Shown in pieces: positions 1 to 9,453 of a stretch of 64,000 bases of DNA. The stretch is from Thermothelomyces thermophilus ATCC 42464. Taxonomy: Eukaryota; Ascomycota; Sordariomycetes; Sordariales; Chaetomiaceae. Every line of letters begins with the position of its first letter. The first letter of the stretch is position 1. Location of the stretch: NCBI RefSeq assembly GCF_000226095.1, contig NC_016473.1, positions 1,984,001 to 2,048,000 on the forward strand. Reading direction: 5' to 3'. The notes beneath the pieces were generated by a model that saw only the letters and a list, made by a program, of their open reading frames with translations, did no database searches and had not been told where the DNA came from. Position numbers and translations under genes: made by a program.

Positions 1-106
1 AAACCCTTTAGCTTCACCGAATCCCTTAGACGACCTGCCTACCTGTCCTGCTCAATCTACCTTCGTCTAAACCCTTTTAGAAGAAGTCTAAGCTAGGTTT
101 ATTACA
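1..106 (+). repeat. 3' part of 5' LTR of element A
   Basis: This stretch matches the last ~106 bases of the 3' LTR at 6725-7177 with only transition differences. It ends ...TTATTACA where the 3' LTR ends ...TTCGTCATA. The rest of this LTR is left of the window. Confidence 0.9.
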
Positions 107-120
107 CATTATTACTACTC
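107..120 (+). promoter_or_regulatory. Putative self-priming primer-binding site of element A
   Basis: The 14 bases directly after the 5' LTR are, as reverse complement, GAGTAGTAATAATG. The LTR itself contains CAGTGGTAATAATC at 6994-7007, so 12 core positions pair with one transition mismatch of the kind RIP makes. No TGG-starting tRNA-type site is visible at this place. A site complementary to the element's own transcript start is the mark of Tf1/sushi self-priming; that mechanism is inference here. Confidence 0.5.
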
Positions 121-133
121 CCTTTGTTCTATT

Positions 134-3100
134 ATGGTTTAGAACGGAGGTGACTTTGACCTTGATATCGACATAGCTACTAACATTATAGCCAAATAGC
201 TGCTCGCTTAGCTTAGTTAACTCTAGTAGCGGATCTAGGAGTTAGACCAGAGAGACAAGGCTGCTCAAGCTCAAATCAAGGAACTCGAGAACCGTGAAAA
301 GTACTTATAGAAGTTAGTTAACAAGGCCTACACCAAAATCGAGGCACTCGAGGGCGCTAAAGCAAAGCATATTAAAATCGAACTACCTAGCAAATACAGA
401 GGAACTAAGGAGGATCTTATAGGATTTCTAACAAACCTCTGATCTTACTTTTGGCTTAATGATAACAAGTTTCCGGACGATAAAGCTAAAGTCCTCTATA
501 TAGCCATAAGACTAGAGGGCAAGGTATTTAGATGGTTTGAGCCTATGTAGAATGACTATCTTATTGAGGAAGACGAAGATGACTAAGACACGTTTATATA
601 GGCAGTCTTCCGATCTTATGACCGTTTCGAAGAAGAGCTTTAGAAAGTTTTTGGTAATAAAGACAAGAAGATTTATATGTAAGAAAGACTTGCTAATCTC
701 TAATAGACCAAGTTAGTAGCCTCCTACGCTATATAATTTAGATAGGATATACTTAAGTCTTAGCTTAATGATAAGGTATTAATATAATTATTCTATAATA
801 GCTTAAGGGAAAAGGTTAAAGATAAGCTATATAAGTATGATCGGCCTAAGACTCTAGACAAATATATCGCGTAGGCCATTAGGATTAATGATTAACTCTA
901 TATACGAGAGTAGTAGAAATGAGGTCAAATGAATAGAACCATAGTTAAGGCTAATGACAAGAAAAAGCGAGTGTATATTAGTACCTTGTACGGGACATAC
1001 CCTAGAGCTATAGATATAAACGCAACGTAGAAGCAGGACCAGAAGAAGACGACTAAAGACAAGTCTAATGCTACCTACTATAACTATAGAAAGAAAGGGC
1101 ATTATAAGTAAGAATGCTAGAGCCTAAAGAAAGAATAGAAACTAACCCTTAGGAAGGAAATTACGGCTATCGACGAAATTACTAAGGACGTTATTGAAGT
1201 AGTAGCTATAAGCTACGAAGACAGGGGTAGTAATATAGATAGTCTCGGACATAACAATAATGGTAAAGATGAACAAGCACCGTACTCCGAACTAGTCACT
1301 ATAGACCTAGAGATAGGTCTTGCTAAATAGGACATGGTAGGAGAATATATACCACCAGTTTCGATTCTCCTAGCCTTAAGGCAGTAGGGTTTCATAGTCA
1401 TATAGAGGTAGGATAGATCGTAGACAACCGACACCTAAGGAATCGAAAGACCCGGACCTAATGTTCTATTCCTCTAGGAACAAATCAAATAGTACTGTAA
1501 CAAAGTTTTCTAACTTAATACGGAACTGCGCGAACAGGATAGACGCTTGATTTGACTTACCTAGTAGAGCGATAAGATAAGGGACGAGATAAGGGAACTC
1601 TAATATATCGTAGAAACTATTAAAGGGGAATAGCCTGTGACGTACGATAGGCCTAATAGCTACGCCGAGCATTTTAACGATTAGTAACTTAGCTATGACG
1701 TATAGAACCCTAAGTACTAGTTTATACGCGTAAACCGTAGAAAAGATAAACGTACGTAGGAAAACTACTAGAAGAAACACTTTTACCTTAGCATCAGAGT
1801 ACCTATAGTCTATATATAGTGGGAAGGATTTGGAAAAGAATTCTAATACCTTCTAGGCGACGTTACATGACTGTACCTATAATACAAGGCATATACGCAA
1901 GTACCCTAGTTCTAGTATATGGCGTACGAATGCTAATACCACTTCTATAACAAATTCGAAAACAATTACTAGCCGACCTAACAAGGAAATAAGAACGGAA
2001 GCCTCCGCCCTGTGGAATAGGTCCATGATATAGGAAATAGAGCGGCCGAATTGCTCTAGAAGATCGAAGCCTATAATCTAGAAGGTATTACGATAGTTCT
2101 AAGATGAGCCTGGCCTAGGTACTACAGAATAGGACAAGATATATAGGACTCGTGCCGGAGTAACGACTACCTCTATTATATAGACGAAAAGAAATCACGG
2201 ATCTAGGAGCTTTAGATAAAGCTATAGCACGCTTAACGAAAAGCAGAACAGACCTAATAGTAGGAAGCTATAAGCACTTAATGGCTTATAGAAATGAGTA
2301 TAATTGACAAAGCTACTATTAGCTAAATAACTAAAGAGGTTAGCACTGACCTAGGAAATAGGTTAGGGCCCTTCGAGGGGCCTAAAAACCATTAACGCCC
2401 ATATAGCGGTGAGTAGTAGCATAGTATAGGAGGAACTAGCGTAAGAAACTACTATATCAAGACTTCCTAGCAGAAATATAGGAAATTGCCGTAATCTTTA
2501 GACAACAGCGGCAAGATAAGCAATTATAGATAATAGCATAATAGAAATAGCACGAAATACTTGTACTAGTAGATAGTGGAGTAGAGATAAACCTGATTTC
2601 ACCGACGCTTATAAATTAGCTACAGATACCCTAGAGAATGAAGCAGAAGTATAGCATAGTCAAAGGGCTATTTCTGACGTAATAGGTATATAGGAAGACC
2701 AAACTGATCGACATTACTATAGTAAGGAAAACTATAGTAGTCGTATTTAGTATCGTAGACATAGGCGACGACAAAGACATAATATTAGGATTATCATAGT
2801 ACAAAGATTATAACCTAGACATTAGCTAGAAGAATAGTAGCTACCTATAACCCCAAACGGAGTCGTATTTGACTAGCGAAATAGGGAGCATATAAGGATT
2901 GTAAGCAGACGATGCTTAGGGGAAGGCATATCCTACGGATCTACCGTAAGAGACGGATAGTGGTAGGCAGACCACTACGGACTCTAGAAGAAGCGGTATA
3001 ACGACACCGACATTACGATAGGAGGAACGAGCTAAACCGCTGATAGCTGTTCTCTCTGTTAACGAATACGGAGCACTATAACTAGAGTAGTAGGTTAAGA

Positions 3101-6100
3101 TAGGAGAAATCGCTAGCATTGCTATAGACGGAACCAAGTTCGTATACTATTAGAAAGCCGAGAGACAAGATAAGACTAGGGAAGTACTAAAGGAATACAA
3201 AGGACACCTAGCATTTGAACCGAAGTATCTAGAAGGATTACTAGAATATGGCCTATAGGATTATGAGATCAAGCTTAAGGAAGGAGTATGACTGAAGTTC
3301 TTTAAGATCTACTATACGAGCTAGATATAGAACGAAGAACTTAGGTAATATTTGGAGGAAAACCTTTGAAGAGGATATATCTGCCTATCGACATTGCTAG
3401 TAGGCTACCTAATCCTATTTGTGCCTAAGAAAGATGGAAAGCTATAGTTATACGTTGACTATTAGTAACTTAGACTTGCTATTGGCCTATAACTATATAT
3501 AGATCAAAGAAGGTAACAAGTAGAAAACGGCCTTTAGGACACCTTATAGCCACTATAAGTACCTCGTCATGCCATTCGGACTTATAAACGTGCTAGCAAC
3601 GTTCTAAGCCTTAATTAATCAAGCTATCCAACCCTTTCTCGACAAATTTACGGTATATTATCTCGACAATATACTTATCTTCTCTAAAATGATAGACGAA
3701 CACCAGAAGTATATAAAAGTAGTACTAGATGCGTTATACACATATAAGCTATTAGTTAACAAGGAAAAGAGCGAATTCTACGTTAGGAAAACGGTGTTTT
3801 TAGGATACGAAATATCCCTAGGACAAATCCGGATGGAACCCTTAAAGGTTAAAGCCATCAAGGATTAGCCACGACCGACGTTAGTTACGGAAGTACGAAG
3901 TTTCATCAGGTTTACGAACTTCTACCAGATATTTATTAGGAACTTTAGAGCGATCGTACGATCTTTACACGAACTTACTAAAAAGAACGCTAAATTCCAA
4001 TAGGAAGAGCAACACGAGCAAGCATTTACGTAGATCTATGACGCCATTACTAAAGATCTAGTACTAGTGCTGCCAGACCCTAAGAAGCTATTTGAGGTAG
4101 AAACAGACGCTTCAGACTATGCTATCAGAGGATAATTAGGATAACGAGACGGATAAGGAAAGCTACATTCTATAGCCTTCTTTTTAAGGAAGCTTGATAG
4201 ACTATATCTTAATTATCTGATCTATAATAAGGAACTACTTACGATTGTCGAAGCTTTTAAGGAATAGTAACTATATCTTAGTAGTATAATTAAACTAATA
4301 TAAGTATATATAGATTATAAGAATTTACGATACTTTATAATAATAAAAGAACTTAATAGACGATAAATACGATAGGCAAAATTCCTCGCGGAATTTAACT
4401 TTAAGATCCGCTATAAGAAGGGCAAAGAGAACGTATAAGCAGACATCTTAAGCTAACAAACGGATCATACAGAAGGACGAACGGAAATAACACTACCATT
4501 GTTTAAGGAACAAATAGATAGAACGCTATATTACGAAATGTAGATACCTATAGAAGATGATTTACTTGACTCGTTCCTAGAATGTTATATAATCTTTTGA
4601 GAAGAAAGGATTAACAAGGCATAGTATCAAGTAGCACCTAGACCACTAGTACCTAACGAAGTGGAAGAAAAAGATGGGAAACTCTAGTACCGAGGCAAAG
4701 CGTATATCTACGACAAAGATCAATAGCTGTAGATGATTCGAAAACTCTATAAGTTGAAACTCGGAGGATATAAAGGAGTCACGAAAACTATTATACAAGT
4801 TAAGAAATATTACGACTTTTTATAGTTAACGGTACGAGTTAAGGAAGTCGTACGGAACTACGATATTTGTAACCGAAGCAAAACGGTATAATATAAGCTA
4901 TATAGGCTACTTTAGCTACTACTAATAGCTGATAAACTATAGAGCTTGGTTATAATAGACTTCATTACAAAGCTGCTAGAATCTAAGGATATAGCTACAG
5001 GAGTAACCTATGATAGTATTCTTACTATAGTAGATCGCCTGACCAAGTGGGTATATTTCTTTCCCTACAAGGAGTCCTAGATAGCGGAATAGCTAGCAGA
5101 CGTAATCTATTGGCAAGTCATATCAGTGCACGCTTAGCTATAGGAATAGATCACCGACAGAGACACTAAGTTTGTATCGAAGTTCTGGTAAGCATTAATA
5201 TAATAATTAGGCGTTAATAGTAAGCTATCAATGGCATATTACCTATAGACCAACAGACAAACGGAGTAACTAAACTAAGTTATTAAGCAGTACCTCTACT
5301 CTTACATTAACTACTAGCAAGACGACTAGGTCATACTATTGCCAATAGTATAACTTGCTTATAACACGACGCTAACGGAAATGACTAAAGTTACACCGTT
5401 CTTCGTAAACTACAGATATAAAGCAGACCTTAGGCAAGGACTAGAGGTCATAGTGCCAAGAGCAGTAGTTAAAGTAGAATAGATATACGTATTGTATAAG
5501 AAGCTTAAAAAGGAACTCGAGTTTGTTAGGACTAGAATAAAGAACTACTATAATAAACATAGGCTCAAGGGACCTTGCCTAGAGAGGGGAGATAAAGTCT
5601 ACCTAATCGTACGAAACTTACAAACCAAATGACCAAGCACAAAGCTAGACTTTAAGAAGGTCAGACCCTTCGTTATTAAAGAACGAATTTTGACATCTAA
5701 CTATTAACTATCGTTACTGTTATCTATACGACTATAGATAGATATTTTTTATATTTTACTTCTCGAACTAGTATCGAAAAACGCTAAGGTTGCTATATAT
5801 ATCGAAGCAAAAGACGAGGAAGAAGAATAGGATGTCAAAGAAATTCTAGATTTATATATTATCAATAGAGAACTATAGTACCTAGTTAAATGGCTTGATT
5901 TTGGACTAGAAGATAACTTATAGGAACTAGTTAAGAACCTAAATTGCCCTAAGAAGCTAGAGCAGTTCCACTAGTAGAATCCTAACCAGCTACAAGAACC
6001 GGCTCTAAAGCCTATTCCCCGATAGAGAAAGAAGGGAACCTGCCAAAATTAGGACTAGGATCTAACCCGATCGACCCCTAATCAAGCACGTCAAAAGCGC

Positions 6101-6110
6101 CTAATACCTA
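134..6110 (+). pseudogene. Gag-pol-chromodomain polyprotein of element A, RIP-inactivated
   Basis: ATG at 134 opens a frame broken only by RIP-type stops. It reads, in order: an N-terminal coiled-coil Gag (to ~720); a zinc knuckle near 1070-1122 whose first cysteines now read Tyr but which keeps KKGH and EC; a retropepsin LVDSG motif near 2563; RT from about 3370 with YLDN (from YLDD) near 3660; RNase H from about 4090; integrase with an ITDRDTKF motif near 5150 and a downstream QTE near 5250; and a chromodomain at about 5830-5975 with YLVKW. Close to 3472 a deletion of about 89 bp, relative to element B (23173-23261), removes part of the RT fingers and shifts the frame. The C-terminal limit is uncertain because the frame stays open into the antisense ORF. 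Confidence 0.85.
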
Positions 6111-6114
6111 AGCC

Positions 6115-6690
6115 TAACCCACAAGGGTCTACGTCTCTAACATCGGCGGAGGGGTATCTAGTTCTTCCTCTTCCTCTAGACGAGCTATGCTACGACGAAA
6201 AACTTCGGTACTACGATCGCGCAGGGATTGCTGTAAACGACGTAATTGACTTAAACGGCTTAGCGTCTAAGTAAGCAACGCTTCGGTCTTAGTAATCTCT
6301 TTCGAAACCTTTTCTTGCTCCGATAAATTTAAAAGGACTAAGATAGTTAGTAACCTAAGACTATAAAGGAAAATAACAAGGAACCTATAGGTATCTGCGA
6401 CATTCGGATTACTATACTTCTTGCCTATACGAATATAATTTTGACACTTGTTTAAACCCTCTATTATTATATAACGCTTCCGCGGCTTCGTATTCTAATA
6501 ACGCTTACAAGGTATAGTAACTTCGTAACCCTCTTGCTTAATCTTAATCGTAATAGCGTGTCGTTTACGTTTAAGATCACGACGATTCCTAGGAATATAA
6601 TCAGCTATAACAAAAGGAAGTTAGCGAAAGAAGGACGTTACCTATTAAGAAAAAGGGGTATTAGTAGTATTTGAAACAAGTTATAAGAAG
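6115..6690 (-). pseudogene. Antisense 3' ORF of element A (six-Cys plus coiled coil), RIP-broken
   Basis: On the strand opposite to pol, between chromodomain and 3' LTR, a frame stays open apart from RIP-type TAG/TAA. Its N-terminal half shows a pattern consistent with C-x2-C-x8-C-x8-C-x2-C-x6-C if the tyrosines at four positions come from TGY codons mutated to TAY (inference). The C-terminal half is a charged Leu-rich coiled coil (LSRLSQLRRLQQ, then LEEEEELD). Element B carries the same ORF; C and D carry diverged versions. The spacing resembles a Zn2Cys6 cluster but is not canonical. I know no named function for it. No start codon can be assigned. Confidence 0.6.
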
Positions 6691-6709
6691 CTTTCGGGTC
6701 AAAAGCCCT

Positions 6710-6724
6710 AAAGAGGGGGCATCG
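6710..6724 (+). other. Polypurine tract of element A
   Basis: AAAGAGGGGGCATCG lies directly before the 3' LTR and is the likely plus-strand primer. Elements C and D have equivalents (AAAGGAAGGGTATCG, and GAGGGAGGGTATTA after RIP). Confidence 0.6.
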
Positions 6725-7177
6725 TGTCACGAGCTAACTATATACCGCGACCCGGTAGGGCGTAGAGGGCTGAATGAGCTACTAATCAAGAAGGGCACGA
6801 AGCGAGGCTGACACGGATCGCTAGGGAGCGCAGGCTACCACGGGCGAACAATCGCCAAAAAGGAGAAAGATAACAGAGGATAGCTAGCTACCAAAGGCGA
6901 TCCAAGGACAGGACTGAAGAGGGCCATAAGCGGTCAGAAGGAGTATATATACATGTAGATAGTCACTTGTTATGGTGGACTCTGGGAGTTCACCAGTGGT
7001 AATAATCACAATCACAGTACTTATACCAAGCATTGCTAATTACTGTGAGAGACAACTCTAAGTGTTGTTATGAACCCTTTGGCTTCACCGAATCCCTTAG
7101 ACGACCTGCCTGCCTATCCCGCTCAATCTACCTTCGTCTGAACCCTTTTAGAAGAAGTCTGAGCTGGGTTCGTCATA
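6725..7177 (+). repeat. 3' LTR of element A, 453 bp
   Basis: It begins TGTCACGAGC and ends TTCGTCATA. It shares its whole length with the LTRs of element B (U3 type 1). It shares only the downstream ~220 bp with the LTRs of C and D. Confidence 0.9.
6944..7008 (+). promoter_or_regulatory. LTR promoter: TATA box and proposed transcript start
   Basis: A TATATAT box at 6944-6950 is followed about 45 bp later by AGTGGTAATAATCA (6995-7008), the segment complementary to the proposed primer-binding site. In a self-priming element this segment would be the 5' end of the RNA. The start position is inference. Confidence 0.4.
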
Positions 7178-7243
7178 ATAGGAGTCTATATAATAGAGAT
7201 AGGACTCTGTCTAGTTATATATAGCTATGGCCTAGTATGACTA
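7178..7243. other. Flank between element A and minus-strand ORF
   Basis: The first five bases, ATAGG, are the expected right target duplication of element A. I see nothing else in this short AT-rich stretch. Confidence 0.4.
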
Positions 7244-7993
7244 TTATAAGTGGCAAAGAATTACCTAGAATCGTTTTCCGGCCGCGTCCTTCTGTTTTCG
7301 CGGAGGTAACGCTAACTACTCGGGCTTTAAGTCGCTAATAGCCTCTAAAAAGATATAGACGTATAGCTTGTAAGATACTAACGTATATCGAAGCAGGTTT
7401 AGGAGGTTATAGCCGTTTAGGTATTCCTTTCTTAATATAAGCCTTTTAATATCGTATAGGCTCATAGTAATATTATGCTAATGCTAGCCGAAGTATATCT
7501 TCCCCTGGCTATATAGCCTAATATATAAGGAAAACAAGTAGCTAATGATTCGCTCGTTAGTCTCGAGACTAGGACTTATAAGCCACTCTAGCCTTCTAGC
7601 TAATACTTCCCTAGGATAGGGAATAGGCCTTACGTATGGCTCGTTAAAGAGCTTCTAGGTATTACTACTCCCTAGGTAGTTAGCGATTTCTTCCCCTAGA
7701 ACCTAAGTCGCAAGGAGGTACTAAAGAAAGAGCCTTAGGGTTTTAGGATCTTCTCCTAGAAGGAGTAAAGGTAGTCCTACACTCGGTTAGCTTAGCCCTC
7801 TAGTCAGAGGGAGAGGAACCGATCCTTCTCTTTTTCTTTAATCTAACTCTCTAACGTTATCCCTATACGTGTTTACCATTAGGAGACTTACGTGGAGTCG
7901 CTCAAAACCTAGACTACCAACATTTGGAAAGGAATCGCTTAGGGGGACACTTGCCTAATGGCGCCTAGCCATCTGACTAGGCAGAGAAGACAT
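7244..7993 (-). pseudogene. RIP-broken hypothetical ORF, about 250 codons
   Basis: ATG at 7993 (minus strand) opens a frame that runs to a TAA at 7244-7246. All ~10 in-frame interruptions are TAG or TAA, none TGA, and each can derive from CAG, CAA or TGG. The underlying protein is Leu/Arg-rich and soluble-looking, with RRLEWL and a basic end. I do not recognise a domain. It is transcribed away from the plus ORF that starts near 8.5 kb. The coherent frame over 750 bp argues that it was once coding; it may be part of the same old element or region as the gag-protease gene to its right. Confidence 0.45.
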
Positions 7994-8491
7994 TTTATTT
8001 AGTGTTTTTGTAAGTTAGCGATTTATAGTTTATGGTTATTGGTTATAGAAAAGAGAGGGGAGAAGAGGGTTAAGTTAGGGGTATTTATAGACCTTCTAGT
8101 TCCTCCTAAATACCTTCCTTATCTAGCTATTCTAGGCTATATTTACCGGTTCTGGTGCCATCTAATAGGTAACTATATTAGCCTCTATATAACTAGGTCA
8201 TTCTTTGTTATAACCCTAAGGAATGACCTTAACTTACGTTTTATCTAGTGGTAATAAAGGAGTATAACCTATTATATAATAGGTCATTCTAGCCTAGGCG
8301 TACCTTTTTCGAATAGAAGTCTAGTAGTTCTAGTACTCTAACTATTAAATCGTTTAAAGGATAAATATCCTCTATTTCTCCTTAAACTTCTTCCTACTTT
8401 TCCACCCTTCTAACTAACTCTCGCTTATAATCGTCTTCCTCTACTTAGACGGCTAGTACTACTTCTTCCTATATTACTTCCCCTTTGAACT
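7994..8491. other. AT-rich spacer with inverted repeat
   Basis: This is the spacer between two divergent RIP-broken ORFs. AGGTCATTC near 8188 and GAATGACCT near 8219 form an imperfect hairpin, and AGGTCATTC recurs near 8280. No intact gene is seen; a 69-codon plus frame at 8039-8248 has no coding character. Confidence 0.35.
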
Positions 8492-9020
8492 TGCTATAAG
8501 CTCCCGCGAGCAAGTTCGACCACTATATCTACCGAAAGAGTTAAGCGCTAGAGATACAAATCCTCTATCTAGGAAGACGTAGAAATTGACGAGGATGCTA
8601 AGCCTATACTTCCCTTAATAACTAACCGACCGGTGGATTTGACGACTACCTAGGACAACCGGTTCCTTACGCCTCCCAAGTTCGTATAGGTAGTAAGAGT
8701 AGCTCACCTGGAAGATCCCCTAATGCCTTCAGATTATCTGGAGGTAGCCTCGATATAGTACTAGCACGAACTGTTCCTTTCGTACTACCGATTCTTCTTT
8801 ATTAAGCACCCTAAGATACGGGTAGTCCCGTATATTCGCTAGGAGCTAAACCCCGATCCTGACGCCTTAAAGCAGATGTTTAGAATCCTAAGACTTGCTC
8901 CTACCTATATAGAATTCTTCTACGCCTACAAGGGAGCTCTAGCGAAGCGGTTACACCCGGTTTTCACGGAAATCAACAACGGTAGTCCGTTTGGTCGGTA
9001 GATTCATACTACAGTTACCC
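8492..9020 (+). pseudogene. RIP-broken hypothetical ORF, plus strand
   Basis: After a TGA near 8489 the plus frame reads as a credible protein for about 175 codons. It is interrupted by TAG only, and includes a well-mixed stretch with PPKFV, HLEDPLMPSDYLE and PDPDALKQMF. After about 9020 a TGA and denser stops follow, so the true end or an intron cannot be told. No start codon is evident. The frame converges on the gag-protease gene that ends near 9454. I do not recognise the family. Confidence 0.4.
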
Positions 9021-9453
9021 GCTAGGCCTGAGTTCTTGGTTTGTTTATCTAGGTGTTTGGGGACATGTAAGAACAACTTCCTCCCTCTAGTCAGAGGAAG
9101 AGCTAATCGGGGATATAGGAATCCGGCACCATGCCAGGCCTATAAATAGTCCTACCGAAGGTCGATAACTAAGGTCATCCCTCTCTGACCTAAACTTTAT
9201 CTTTTTAGTGGCTTCCCCTAGGCATTGCTCTTGCTAGTTGGGGTCACTATTAGGTACCGAACTATTGCTAACGGCCGTATCTATGGGGTAAACTTTCCTA
9301 GCCGCGGACTTTTATATAGTAAACGTCCGTACCTCCTATAACCCTTTTCTGACCTCTGACGTAAGTTTCCTAAGCGTTTTCCGTCTATCTAGACAGCCAG
9401 GCTCGTCCGTTTCGCCCTCTGTTTCCTGGTATCTCCGTTTTGAAGTGTCCTAT
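9021..9453. other. Stretch between converging RIP-broken ORFs
   Basis: Both strands show weakly open frames with TAG/TAA interruptions, so the sequence was probably coding or UTR on one strand, but I cannot decide which. No repeat or RNA gene is seen. Confidence 0.3.

Larger units (their letters stand above)
1..7177 (+). mobile_element. Element A: RIP-mutated Ty3/gypsy chromovirus, 5' end outside window
   Basis: The window opens inside the 5' LTR (1-106). The internal region runs 107-6724 and the 3' LTR 6725-7177. Domain order is gag with zinc knuckle, protease, RT, RNase H, integrase, chromodomain, which is the Ty3/gypsy chromovirus order. The flank after the 3' LTR begins ATAGG, the expected target duplication; its partner lies before the window. 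Frames are interrupted by TAG/TAA at places where CAG, CAA or TGG would be expected, so the element is dead. It keeps features the other copies lost (a gag ATG, more CpA sites), so it seems less heavily mutated. It also lacks about 89 bp in RT compared with element B. Confidence 0.9.

Noticed and set aside
854-3137. ORFs of 73-104 codons on the minus strand of element A and their counterparts in B, C and D
   Set aside because: They are antisense to gag-pol and recur only because the elements are copies; their hydrophobic content comes from AT-rich antisense sequence.
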